Shown: in pieces, positions 16,722 through 26,667 of the stretch
Layout of the letters: each line of letters opens with the position of its first letter
Numbering within the stretch: position 1 is the first letter of the stretch
Notes under the pieces: generated by a model
What the model was told of the DNA's origin: nothing
Database searches by the model: none
The model's input: only the letters and a program-made list of their open reading frames with translations
Made by a program: the position numbers and the translations under genes
Assembly: GCA_964543195.1 (NCBI GenBank)
Contig: CAZIXF010000006.1
Location: forward strand, 1-64,000
Source of the DNA: JAGTVG01 sp964543195
Lineage (GTDB): Bacteria > Bacteroidota > Bacteroidia > Cytophagales > Cyclobacteriaceae
DNA length: 64,000 bases
Direction: 5' to 3'

Positions 16722-18020
16722 TTATTCCAATGCCGCATAGGTCAACGTAACAAAATCGGTATTGAGGGAAGATTGAGCAGGATTGACCTGGTTCATGATC
16801 ACCGCCACCAGGTTTTCTTCAGGATCTGCCCAATAGGAAGTATAGAAATAACCACCCCATCCAAAACTTCCTATGGAAGCCGGCGAATAGGCCCCTTCCG
16901 GATTTTCAAGCACCCATACCGATAAGCTCATAGCCGTGCTTTTGCCATCAAAATCAGGGAACAGTGGCCTGCTTAGCAATTCGACTGTTTTTCTTCCCAG
17001 TATCCGGGTACCTTCCAGTTCACCGTCGTTGACCAGCATTTGCAAAAACCGGGCGTAATCGTAGGCTGTGCTGATTATTCCCGCGCCTCCCAGGGCGATA
17101 ATACCGGCATCCCGTTTCCACCAGTTGGCTTTATTGTTCGGTGACTGACGGTCAAACACTTCCTGATCAAGCACTTCCAGCTTACCTTTCTCCGTGGTGG
17201 TATAAACCTCAACCACACGATCCCAGTCCTCTTCAGGCACCTCAAAACCTGTGTCTTCAAGACCGAGTGGTCCAAAAAGCTCTTCTTCCATATATTGTGA
17301 AAAGGATCGTCCGTCAAACACTTCGATAATACGACCCAGGACATCCATATTCATGCCGTAAGTCCACTTTTGACCGGGGTCATGGGCAAGCGGAAGGGTG
17401 GCGAGCCGTTTAATATTTTCTTCCAGGGTTAATTCCATATCCGGAAAGCCATCCTGTACTCCGGCAGCCAGGTACCCTTCCCGTCCCTCTGAACTAAATA
17501 TCGGGTAAACTATACCTGAAGTATGGCTTAATATATGCTTCATAAGGATCGGATTTTTGGCCTTACGGGTGATAAAGTCCCTTTCCTCCTCATCCCATTC
17601 TTCAAAGACTTCGGGATCCCGGAACTCGGGAAGTATATCAGCCAATGCAGTTTCCATGTTGAAAATCCCTTTTTCGTAAAGCATCAAAGCACCAACCGTG
17701 GTCATTAACTTACTCATGCTGGCAATCCGGAACAGTGCGTCTTTTGCCATGGGTTTGTTTTCTGCCAGGTTCGCTTCTCCGAATGCTTTATGATAACCTA
17801 TGGTGCCATTCCGTGCAATAATGGCAACCGTCCCGGCTACTTCTCCCTTATCAATCGAAGATTGTATGCGCTGGTCAACCTGGCCAAGTCGTTCAGGCAG
17901 GAGTTCCGCTACAGCCGGATCGTTTTCCTGAAATTCTGTATAGCTGACTGTATCATTGAGTTCCTGACAGGAAGTGAGATAAAAAAACCCGAAAAGAGCT
18001 AATAAAATTTTTGTTTTCAT
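16722..18020 (-). CDS. Beta-lactamase-family serine hydrolase lipoprotein
   Basis: About 432 residues from the ATG at 18020, chosen because it places a lipoprotein signal (FFYLTSC) at the N-terminus; the frame extends to 18077. It belongs to the class C beta-lactamase/esterase/D-aminopeptidase superfamily (PF00144). The SxxK motif is SMSK in FRIASMSKLMTTVGAL, the Tyr motif is YGMNMD, and HILSHTSGI is typical. Despite the name, most such Bacteroidota proteins are esterases or peptidases of unknown substrate rather than resistance enzymes. It is convergent with GH10 and divergent from the sugar dehydrogenase gene. Confidence 0.85.
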   Translation of the reverse strand: MKTKILLALFGFFYLTSCQELNDTVSYTEFQENDPAVAELLPERLGQVDQRIQSSIDKGEVAGTVAIIARNGTIGYHKAFGEANLAENKPMAKDALFRIASMSKLMTTVGALMLYEKGIFNMETALADILPEFRDPEVFEEWDEEERDFITRKAKNPILMKHILSHTSGIVYPIFSSEGREGYLAAGVQDGFPDMELTLEENIKRLATLPLAHDPGQKWTYGMNMDVLGRIIEVFDGRSFSQYMEEELFGPLGLEDTGFEVPEEDWDRVVEVYTTTEKGKLEVLDQEVFDRQSPNNKANWWKRDAGIIALGGAGIISTAYDYARFLQMLVNDGELEGTRILGRKTVELLSRPLFPDFDGKSTAMSLSVWVLENPEGAYSPASIGSFGWGGYFYTSYWADPEENLVAVIMNQVNPAQSSLNTDFVTLTYAALE

Positions 18021-18282
18021 TTCTAAAAATGTTTTGGAATTTATTGATGAGAAAAACAGATAATTATTTTCGATCATGAGCAGGAATAATTTCCCAATAG
18101 CCGGTCAATTTATGAATTTTAATACGTATTAAAAAGCATTTGAACACAGTTCTAAGTTGATTACCTTCGGTCAAAATAACCGTGACGAACTAACTCTTAT
18201 CCCGGTCCGGTACAAATTTTAATCAGGATTTAATTTCGGTTCCTGTCAGGAAAAATGTATTTTATAGATAAAAAATACTCAT

Positions 18283-19470
18283 ATGTACATCCATAAAATC
18301 CCCGGTCTCTTCATTATAGTTATTCTTTTGTTTATCACGATAACCAACTCATCCTGCCAGTCCACGGTCTCCACAGTCATGGATGTAGAAGTCGGTGATA
18401 CGCCACAGGAAGTGGAAGATGTATATGTAGAATCACCGGCAAATATCAATGTGGAAGTATGGCAGGAAAACCTGGAGGTTCCCTGGTCGCTGGTTTTTTT
18501 ACCGAACGGAGATGCATTGATCAGTGAACGTCCGGGCAGGATACTCCTGGTCCGCAATGGACAGATCCGGAATGAACCCTATGCGGCTTTTGAGCATGTC
18601 GATCACAACTACGGCAGTGAAAAGGGATTGATGGGATTAGCACTGCATCCTGACTTTGACAATCAACCCTTTGTATATGTGATGTATACTTACCGGAATG
18701 GCGGCGTGTTCGACAACCGTGTGGTAAGGTTGAGGCATGGTGGCCTGAAAGGAGAACTTGACAAAGTAATGATCAGTGGTATTCCCGCCGGGAGCAATCA
18801 TGATGGCGGCCGGATTAAATTCGGTCCTGATGACCTGCTGTACATAGCGACCGGAGAGATTTTTGAACGTGAACTGGCCCAGGACAAGCAAAGCCTTGGT
18901 GGCAAAATACTCCGTTTAACTCCGGAAGGAGAAATTCCTTCCGACAATCCTTTTGGTGGTTCACCCATCTACACCCTTGGGCATCGTAACCCACAAGGAC
19001 TTGACTGGCATCCTGAAACGGGGGACCTGTTTTCATCTGAACATGGACCTTCGGGAGAAATGATGCTCCGAGGATACGATATCATCAATATTATTTATAA
19101 GGGAAAAAATTACGGATGGCCCCGTGTTGTCGGTGAGGTGAATATGGAACAATATGAAGATCCGGTGGTGATGTGGAAAAATGCCACACCCCCATCCGGC
19201 ATGGCATTCTGGAACGACGATCTTTATGTGGCTACCTTAAGAAGCAAAGCGCTTATCCGGGTCAGCATGGACCACAATAATGGTAATTATGAAATCACCC
19301 GGATAGAACGCTGGTTTTCTCCGTCCAGAAATTCCGGCACTTATGGTCGTTTGCGGGATGCCTTAGTGGGACCGGATGGTGCATTGTACATACTCACCAA
19401 CAACCGCGACGGCAGGGGCAATCCGGCACCTAATGATGACAGGATATTACGGATTAGTCTGACCAACTAA
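18283..19470 (+). CDS. PQQ-dependent sugar dehydrogenase-like lipoprotein
   Basis: 395 residues with an N-terminal hydrophobic segment ending in TNSSC, a likely lipoprotein. It belongs to the glucose/sorbosone dehydrogenase beta-propeller family (PF07995): LEVPWSLVFLPNGDALISER, GLMGLALHPDF, NHDGGRIKFGPD, GHRNPQGLDW and SSEHGP are all family landmarks, including the conserved His-Asp and the Arg of HRNPQG near the PQQ site. It would oxidise aldoses or similar sugars in the periplasm with PQQ or pass electrons to an unknown acceptor. No pqq biosynthesis gene is in the window. Divergent from the serine hydrolase over about 260 bp. Confidence 0.88.
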   Translation: MYIHKIPGLFIIVILLFITITNSSCQSTVSTVMDVEVGDTPQEVEDVYVESPANINVEVWQENLEVPWSLVFLPNGDALISERPGRILLVRNGQIRNEPYAAFEHVDHNYGSEKGLMGLALHPDFDNQPFVYVMYTYRNGGVFDNRVVRLRHGGLKGELDKVMISGIPAGSNHDGGRIKFGPDDLLYIATGEIFERELAQDKQSLGGKILRLTPEGEIPSDNPFGGSPIYTLGHRNPQGLDWHPETGDLFSSEHGPSGEMMLRGYDIINIIYKGKNYGWPRVVGEVNMEQYEDPVVMWKNATPPSGMAFWNDDLYVATLRSKALIRVSMDHNNGNYEITRIERWFSPSRNSGTYGRLRDALVGPDGALYILTNNRDGRGNPAPNDDRILRISLTN

Positions 19471-19570
19471 TTCTGTTTATATCCGGTAATAATCAAATGA
19501 AAAAAGATCAGAGCCCATGGATCACCTTTGTGAGTACATCACAATATAAATTTTTTGTATAAAAACAAGA

Positions 19571-22500
19571 TCAAAAGGTAGTCGATCCGTTGACCTTGAA
19601 AACCCGTAACCTATCGTCATTACAGCCTACAAGTATCCATTTACCACCGGCTGCATGGATTAAAGCCATACTTTTCACATCGTAGGGAACGAAAAAACCA
19701 CTTTCAAGATAATTTACCGGGTTAAAATTACCGTTTCCATCCCCTTCAAGCAACAGGCCGATACCGGCATCATTACGCGGTGTACGGACTTCCGTACCGT
19801 AAAAATTACCTGCGATCAGGATATCCGGGTTGTCATCGCCGTTATAATCATCTATAAGGATGTCATTGACAGATGAAAGCTGCGCCAGTAGAGGTAATCG
19901 ATGCATCTCGAATCTATCCCCCTTATTTTCCAGATACATGCTTGCAAACGTATTAGCCTTGTAATGCAGTCCCCTTTCCAGGTTTTCCTTTCCATAGATT
20001 TCATACACATCGGCATCGGCATATTCACCGAAAGTCCTGAATTTATCATTGACCGAGGGCATCTGTAAGGCGGCATCTTTTTTTCTCCGGTACGGATATT
20101 TTTTCCCATTGGCATTATAGGCAAGCACAAGATCTTTAAGGCCATTATTATCAAGATCATGATAATACACTTCAAACGGTTCGTCATCCGTTCCTTTATA
20201 TTTTGAATTCAACCCGAAATTCCCAATAATCAGATCCATATCCCCATCTTTATCCATATCGGCTGCTTCGACGGTTAACCACCATCCGTTATTCCCGTCA
20301 AGACCAAAATCGGAGGTCACATTACGAAAAACTCCTCCGGTGTTCTGCAACAGGGTTACCGGCATCCACTCTCCGACTATCACCAGATCGATAAGGCCAT
20401 CCTGGTTAAAATCAACCCATTTGGCATCGTTCACCATACCGATCCCTGCCAGATCGGGAGCAATATCCCTGGTAGCATCGATAAATTTATTTCCTTCATT
20501 TATCAATATCAGGCTGGATTCCGGATCAGGATAAGACCAGGAAAGATGCCGTCCGCCCACGAAAAGGTCCATATCTCCATCCTGATCAATATCATAGGGA
20601 TATACTTTGGATCCACTTATATTTATTTTTGGTAACCAATCCTCAGATTTTTCCATTCTTCCTGTTCCATCGTTCAGATAAAGCCTGTCCTGATATCTTG
20701 GAGATCGCGGCCTGAATTCATTTCCGCCGCTCACTACGTAAAGGTCAAGATCACCGTCCCCATCTGCATCGAAAAAAGCAGCTCCCATATCTTCATGTAT
20801 GTGGTCTTTTACAAGACATTCATTATAAAGTGTATCGAAAGTACCATCCGGTTGCTGAAGATAAATCTGACCGGCCTGACCTACAGCGCCACCGACAAAA
20901 AAGTCTTCGAGATCATCGCCATTCAGGTCTCCTGTGGCCAGAAAAGGACCCAGCTCCGACATTTTATAGGGTAAAAGGATTTGCCTGATATAATCATTGA
21001 ATTCATTTTCCTTGTGTACATAATCAATCCCCGATGCTTCCGTATGCGCTTTGAAAATGGGTTTTCCCTGTTTTTCTTTTTCCTTTTTCCCCGGGTCTTT
21101 CGATTTACTGTATAATACATTCAGGCTCTGGTCTGTTTTTACATTTTTCAGGATATTTTTTCTTCCGTCGGGCCATTCCACGGTCAGAAGATCCACTTTT
21201 TTTATGTTTCCCAATCCAAAATGTGCTATCGGCTCACTGGTTGAGTACATGCCCCTTACACTGGTGATCTCAAAAAACTGTAACCCTTTTTCCGTCTCAA
21301 TAGTAATTTTTGTACCAAATCTCACCACGCCTTCTTCATCAGCTACAGGATTTACCCGGAGGTAATGATGTCCGTTCAGTTCACGGGAATTGTTCCGAAA
21401 AACAAAAGCTTTATTATTTATATTATTTACCACAATATCCAGATCACCATCATTATCGAGATCGGCATAGGCTGATCCATTGGAAAAAGTTTTGTAATCA
21501 AGTCCCCATTCTTCATTCATTTTTGTGAACGTCAGATCGCCGTTATTCCTGTATCCGTAATTTGAAATCGGTACTGACGGAGAAATGTTCATTGCCTTAT
21601 CCATATCGAGGATATCCCATATGCTGATATCTTCGGGATTCGGGTTTTTTTTGATATAATCCCGGATGGCTGCTTCAACTACAGCCTGGAATGCACTGGC
21701 GGCATCAAAATCGCGAATGTCCCGCATCAGGCCGTTTGAAATAAAGATATCTTTCCAGCCGTCATTATCAAGATCAGCAAAAAAGGTGCTCCAGCTCCAG
21801 TCCGTAGAGGGTAATCCGGAAAGTTCAATGATCTCACTGAAATATCCTTCACCCCTGTTTAAAAACAAGGTGTTGGTAAAATATTGATGATGTCCTCCTT
21901 CGTTAACCACTCCCCAGAAAGTTTCCATATTCATGCCACCGAAATGGCGATGCCTCCGTTCATGCGGTTCGGGCACCATATCGAGAACGATCACATCCAG
22001 CCAGCCATCGTTATTTATATCGCCGGCATCAATTCCCATGCTGCTGAATGTGATATGACGCACTTTTTCATCTATTTTATTGGTGAATGTTCCATCACCA
22101 TTGTTCATATAAAGAAAATCTCCTACCCAGAAATCATTGGCCATCCAGAGATCCACCCATCCATCTTTATTCAGATCACTTGCCGTAACACTGTTGGAAA
22201 ATCCAGTGCGGTTTAAACCGGCTTCAACGGTTACATCAACAAATTTTGCTCCCTGGTTTTCGTACAATCTCGGCCAGTATTTATCCAGCAGAAGTTCAGT
22301 TTTATAGTAGGGCGAATAATCCCCGGGGTTGGGGGGCTGATTTAAGAGAAACAGATCCAGATCTCCATCTTTATCATAATCAAGAAAAGCAGCATGACGC
22401 GTTCTTCCTTCATCCTGAATTCCATATTCCGCAGCTTTCTCTGTGAAGGTATTATCGCCATTATTGATGTACAATACATTCTTCCTGAGGTCCGGCCTGT

Positions 22501-23002
22501 CATCATATAATTCTCTCGTCACATAAATATCCTGATAGCCATCCTGATTCACATCCCCGAAAAGAATTCCCGATGACCAGCCACCGTTATCTTCTATCCC
22601 GGCCTGTTCGGTAATATCCTCAAACTCCAGGTTCCCTTTATTGAGATATAAGCGGTCACCCACCAGGTTGCCGGCAAAATACAGATCCATCAATCCATCA
22701 TTATTGATGTCGCCTATGCCAACACCCCCTCCTCCATAATAATTGGAGTAGACCAGGATCGAATGTTCTTTGGTATCGACCAGCTTGTTATTGAAATGAA
22801 TATGGGTATGTTCCGGGTCCAGGAGGGTGAATAATTTATTATCGTCCTGGTTAGCAATAGCATTTGCATCTGTAAAATTCAACAAAGGAAGGAAAAAGCA
22901 TAATTGAACAATAATCGCTGCCGGATATACCCGGGATACCCGCTTTATTATTCTTTTCCACCTATTTATTTTATTCAAAAAACTGTCTTTTATACGCCTC
23001 AT
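19571..23002 (-). CDS. FG-GAP/VCBS repeat protein with ASPIC/UnbV domain (CRTAC1-like)
   Basis: 1143 residues. After a basic N-terminus and a hydrophobic segment (about 25-50), it contains FG-GAP-type beta-propeller repeats with about fourteen DxDxDG calcium loops (for example DINNDGLMDLYF, DADGDGDLDLYV). An ASPIC/UnbV domain splits them at about residues 542-630 (VRGMYSTSEPIAHFGLGN, VEWPDGRKN). Such proteins are exported and thought to bind glycans or proteins; no enzymatic activity is established. Its start codon lies 32 bases inside the 3' end of the TPR-ASPIC gene, so the two are probably translationally coupled. It is closely similar in layout to the protein at 31023-34517. Confidence 0.88.
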   Translation of the reverse strand: MRRIKDSFLNKINRWKRIIKRVSRVYPAAIIVQLCFFLPLLNFTDANAIANQDDNKLFTLLDPEHTHIHFNNKLVDTKEHSILVYSNYYGGGGVGIGDINNDGLMDLYFAGNLVGDRLYLNKGNLEFEDITEQAGIEDNGGWSSGILFGDVNQDGYQDIYVTRELYDDRPDLRKNVLYINNGDNTFTEKAAEYGIQDEGRTRHAAFLDYDKDGDLDLFLLNQPPNPGDYSPYYKTELLLDKYWPRLYENQGAKFVDVTVEAGLNRTGFSNSVTASDLNKDGWVDLWMANDFWVGDFLYMNNGDGTFTNKIDEKVRHITFSSMGIDAGDINNDGWLDVIVLDMVPEPHERRHRHFGGMNMETFWGVVNEGGHHQYFTNTLFLNRGEGYFSEIIELSGLPSTDWSWSTFFADLDNDGWKDIFISNGLMRDIRDFDAASAFQAVVEAAIRDYIKKNPNPEDISIWDILDMDKAMNISPSVPISNYGYRNNGDLTFTKMNEEWGLDYKTFSNGSAYADLDNDGDLDIVVNNINNKAFVFRNNSRELNGHHYLRVNPVADEEGVVRFGTKITIETEKGLQFFEITSVRGMYSTSEPIAHFGLGNIKKVDLLTVEWPDGRKNILKNVKTDQSLNVLYSKSKDPGKKEKEKQGKPIFKAHTEASGIDYVHKENEFNDYIRQILLPYKMSELGPFLATGDLNGDDLEDFFVGGAVGQAGQIYLQQPDGTFDTLYNECLVKDHIHEDMGAAFFDADGDGDLDLYVVSGGNEFRPRSPRYQDRLYLNDGTGRMEKSEDWLPKINISGSKVYPYDIDQDGDMDLFVGGRHLSWSYPDPESSLILINEGNKFIDATRDIAPDLAGIGMVNDAKWVDFNQDGLIDLVIVGEWMPVTLLQNTGGVFRNVTSDFGLDGNNGWWLTVEAADMDKDGDMDLIIGNFGLNSKYKGTDDEPFEVYYHDLDNNGLKDLVLAYNANGKKYPYRRKKDAALQMPSVNDKFRTFGEYADADVYEIYGKENLERGLHYKANTFASMYLENKGDRFEMHRLPLLAQLSSVNDILIDDYNGDDNPDILIAGNFYGTEVRTPRNDAGIGLLLEGDGNGNFNPVNYLESGFFVPYDVKSMALIHAAGGKWILVGCNDDRLRVFKVNGSTTF

Positions 23003-26000
23003 TGGTCACTTCCCTTGTGTTGTATTCCCTAATATAAGACCTAAATTTTGAATTTGACAATGGTGAATGTTCCCTGTCATCGTAAGGATACGATTTCATC
23101 CCATGAAACGGCAGGGGTTCTACGGTATTTCCCGTGGCTGTATTCATGTCTCCATCCTTTACCCAGCCCACACTGTAAATCAGGTAATCCCTGGTCCATC
23201 CATCCGGAAGCGGAGGAAGCTCTGACTCATCAAAGGTCACCGATACCTCATCACCGGCATTCATAATAATATATTGATTATCGGCAGTTTGCAGAAGCTC
23301 ATTCACATCGCCGTAACGGGTGTAATATCCGGTTAGGTCCCGCCATTTCACCGGTTTTGACACATCATAATAATCAAACCAGTGGGGACCATATCTGCCA
23401 CCTTTCCGGTACATGGCCGAAAACCCCCTGTAGTGCAGATCCGCCTGCCCGGGTTCAAGAATTTTCGTGGTAACCGGGCTTTGCCTGTTGTTCCTTGCAA
23501 AGAAGATATGATCCCAGTATATTTCCATATTGGTCCGGATCCTTAATTTCCGGTTTTCGGAAAGATATTTATCCGAAAGGTCCACAATAACCGTTTTGTT
23601 CTTACCCATGGGGAAACCCATATTTTCTACTACGGTAACCCACTCCCCTTTTTGGTTCAATACCTGAAGATAAGGAGTTACGGCCTCAACATCTTTTCTT
23701 TGTGACAGGGCCACATTGATACTGGCATCCGTGGGAAATATCCATCCATTAAGAAATAAACATAGACCTTCCGCAGGACCGACATTACCCGGATCAAGGA
23801 TCAGATCATGCATCTCGGTAATTCCCTGGTAAGCCCCGGCCTTCAGGTTCGATATATACCGATGGTCCTTTTTCAATACTTTTTCCCGCAAATCATTGCC
23901 TTTCCCATCATAAACGCTCCGGGGGATTATTCTATTATGCACCTTGTACATATCCATTCCGGGATATGGTGGCGGAGTAAATCGTTCATCCACAAAAATC
24001 TCAACAGAATCGGGGTGATCGACTGCTACCAGTTTCACCTCATCAAAATAAATGGTCTCCCACAATTCGGAAGTCACCTGTATTTTATATTTTCCCTGTT
24101 CCGCTTTCAGAAAATCACCCGGGATCTTAAGATATTCTTTGGAAGCATCCGGAAAAGCATAAGCCATCGAACCTCCCATGATCCCCAGGGGCATGCCCAG
24201 TGCACTGCGCCACATCATGTCTTTCAGGAACATGTATTCACGACCATTCCATGTATACAGGAATGGGCAGGATCCTTTTAATTCCTGCTCTTCAATTAGA
24301 TCCTGGTCACTTCCGGGAGAGAATATATTCTGAGGCACCCCGTTGGTCCATATTATCCTGACCACATCTACCTTGGATCGATTTCCCAGTCCGAAATGAA
24401 CATTGGGCCCGGTCACCGTCTTCATCTGGTAAAGATCACCGGCTCTGACCTCCACCCGCGCACCTATGCCATAATAATTATTCTTGCTGCTTCCCCTGCG
24501 CAATCCCACCAGCTGCACTTTCAGGTGATGATTACCATTACCTCCATCATTACGTATCAGCTTGATCGCACCATTCAAGGTGGTCAGATATATATCCAGG
24601 TCTCCATCCTCATTATAATCGGCAATCTCCAGATTTTGCGCATTGTGTATAGTCTCAGGCAAAAGATCGGTCACATTTTCAAAATCCCCATCCGGAATGT
24701 TATGTATCAATAGTATGCCCCTGCCCTTTTCATCAGAGGATTTGCCGGTTAAAATAATGTCAAGAAAACCGTCATTATCAAAATCAAAAAATCCCGCATC
24801 CCGGAAGGTAAGGTTGTCTGATGCCGAAATAGCTTTCTGTATTGAATCATCAGGTTCGAATATTCCATTTCCCTTATTCTTATACAAATAAACAGAACCA
24901 TTTTCTCTTCCCGCAAATAAAATATCCGGTGACCCGTCGTTGTTATAATCCCCCACGGCTACTGCCACAGATCCGGAAGGATGATCAATACCGGTTTCGG
25001 CGGTAATCTCGGCAAATTTGCCCTGCCGCATATTTGAAAACACCTGATCCGGTCCGTTGCTGTTGGCAATTACCAGATCCACATCCCCATCACCATCAAA
25101 ATCACCTATCATGGCATCCCTGCTTTCAAAATCGGTTTTACCCAGCCCGGTTTCACCGGTGATGTTAAGGAAAGTACCATCACCATTATTCCGCCAAACC
25201 TGATTATTACCACCGGAGGCAATGAAGAGATCCAGATCGCCATCCTGATCCATATCAAAAAACAGGGCTCTGTTACCCGGTTTTATACCCGCAAGGCCGG
25301 CCCTGGCGGTTACATCCTCAAATTCGTTCTCACTTATATTTTCATAAAGAACACAAGATAATTCGGTCAGAATAAACAGATCCAGAAATCCGTCATTGTT
25401 GTAATCTGCAAACAGGGCCGACACATCCCTTTCCTCATGATCGATCCCGGCCCGGGTTGCTATATTTTCGAACCGTCCGAAGTCATTACGAAAAAGAAAA
25501 TGCTGGTATGTATTGGTCTCAGCATCATACGAACCCATATAAATATCCTGGTCACCATCCCGGTCCATATCGCCGACAGCAAGATGAGTAAGATGAGTTT
25601 TTGCCTGCACCTCCTGTTTCTGTGTCTCTGTGGTAATTTCCAGCCCGGCCGAGGCAGAGGCGTCGGTAAACTGTAAAATATCCAGAATAGATTCACCTTC
25701 TGTGATATAGGTTACCGCAGCCTCACTTAATGTGATTACAGGATTCCCGATGGTGGCTGTCCCCGTTCCTTTCAACTCCTGAATATCACGTTGATAAACA
25801 TTGGTCAGCTTTAAAAAATTATGAAAAACCAGTACCGAGGTTAATGCCTCTTTTAACTGTGATTGCTGAAGATTCTCAATAGCCTGGTCATAATGCTTTT
25901 TAGATTCATCGGGAAATGCAGGGGCGATCTTACCAAGTTCTTCCAGATGATTAAGGGCTTCATCGGGTTTATTGTTCCTCGCCAGCGCTTCGATTAAATA

Positions 26001-26597
26001 CAGCCGTGCTACCATGTTGGATGGACTGGTCTGAACAATGCGTTGCATATATTTTTCCCACTGGGACAGCGATTGCCGGTCTGACTTCTGCTGATAGGTT
26101 TCTGCCAGGCTGTAAAGCGTCTGAACATGATCAGGGTCGATCTCAATGGATTTTTCCATTTCTTCCATTGAGGCTTCTTTTTTATCGGTCAGATCATAGA
26201 CCTGGGCAAGGTTCAACCGGATATCCGAATCATCGGGATTCAGTTCTACCGCCTTTTCGAGTTGTTCTTCGGCCTCTTCATATTTACCCATTCGCATGTA
26301 TACTATGCCAAGATTGGCATATCCCATTGCTTCTTCAGGGGCTAGTTCAATCAATTTAAGGAATTCGACTTCGGCCTCTTCAAGTTTGTTTTCCTCCAGG
26401 TATGCCAGGCCGAGGTTCCGTACGGATGCTATCTCCCGGGCTTTTTCCGTGGTTTTCTTTTTTACGGGTTCCTCCCTGGCTATCGTATCCTCTTTTTCCT
26501 CTTTCCCTTTTCTGGATTCACAACCCATGAAAAGGTTGAGAATCACCAGGAAAAACAGGAAGAGGCGAATCAATTCGAATCTCTGGTAAATTATCAT
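22971..26597 (-). CDS. TPR-FG-GAP-ASPIC/UnbV lipoprotein
   Basis: 1208 residues. A lipoprotein signal ends at Cys26 (LFMGC), followed by a charged linker. Residues about 58-270 carry TPR repeats (NLGLAYLEENKLEEAEVEFL, NLGIVYMRMGKYEEAEEQLE and others). Residues about 330-680 form FG-GAP repeats with seven calcium loops. The ASPIC/UnbV domain is at about 687-768 (VTGPNVHFGLGNRSKVD). The last 430 residues are a beta-rich region I cannot name. The TPR part suggests protein-protein interaction at the membrane, the propeller ligand binding. Its last 32 bases overlap the next FG-GAP gene. The DUF5009 gene lies 70 bp upstream on the same strand. Confidence 0.88.
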   Translation of the reverse strand: MIIYQRFELIRLFLFFLVILNLFMGCESRKGKEEKEDTIAREEPVKKKTTEKAREIASVRNLGLAYLEENKLEEAEVEFLKLIELAPEEAMGYANLGIVYMRMGKYEEAEEQLEKAVELNPDDSDIRLNLAQVYDLTDKKEASMEEMEKSIEIDPDHVQTLYSLAETYQQKSDRQSLSQWEKYMQRIVQTSPSNMVARLYLIEALARNNKPDEALNHLEELGKIAPAFPDESKKHYDQAIENLQQSQLKEALTSVLVFHNFLKLTNVYQRDIQELKGTGTATIGNPVITLSEAAVTYITEGESILDILQFTDASASAGLEITTETQKQEVQAKTHLTHLAVGDMDRDGDQDIYMGSYDAETNTYQHFLFRNDFGRFENIATRAGIDHEERDVSALFADYNNDGFLDLFILTELSCVLYENISENEFEDVTARAGLAGIKPGNRALFFDMDQDGDLDLFIASGGNNQVWRNNGDGTFLNITGETGLGKTDFESRDAMIGDFDGDGDVDLVIANSNGPDQVFSNMRQGKFAEITAETGIDHPSGSVAVAVGDYNNDGSPDILFAGRENGSVYLYKNKGNGIFEPDDSIQKAISASDNLTFRDAGFFDFDNDGFLDIILTGKSSDEKGRGILLIHNIPDGDFENVTDLLPETIHNAQNLEIADYNEDGDLDIYLTTLNGAIKLIRNDGGNGNHHLKVQLVGLRRGSSKNNYYGIGARVEVRAGDLYQMKTVTGPNVHFGLGNRSKVDVVRIIWTNGVPQNIFSPGSDQDLIEEQELKGSCPFLYTWNGREYMFLKDMMWRSALGMPLGIMGGSMAYAFPDASKEYLKIPGDFLKAEQGKYKIQVTSELWETIYFDEVKLVAVDHPDSVEIFVDERFTPPPYPGMDMYKVHNRIIPRSVYDGKGNDLREKVLKKDHRYISNLKAGAYQGITEMHDLILDPGNVGPAEGLCLFLNGWIFPTDASINVALSQRKDVEAVTPYLQVLNQKGEWVTVVENMGFPMGKNKTVIVDLSDKYLSENRKLRIRTNMEIYWDHIFFARNNRQSPVTTKILEPGQADLHYRGFSAMYRKGGRYGPHWFDYYDVSKPVKWRDLTGYYTRYGDVNELLQTADNQYIIMNAGDEVSVTFDESELPPLPDGWTRDYLIYSVGWVKDGDMNTATGNTVEPLPFHGMKSYPYDDREHSPLSNSKFRSYIREYNTREVTNEAYKRQFFE

Positions 26598-26667
26598 GAT
26601 TTAAAACATAAAATAACACCAAAAATCATAAACCAAAAACCCACTAAACAATAAAATTTTCAGTTTC

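Noticed and set aside
16722..18020. Antibiotic resistance beta-lactamase
   Set aside because: The motifs place it in the broad PF00144 family, but nothing shows activity on beta-lactams; esterase or peptidase is more likely.
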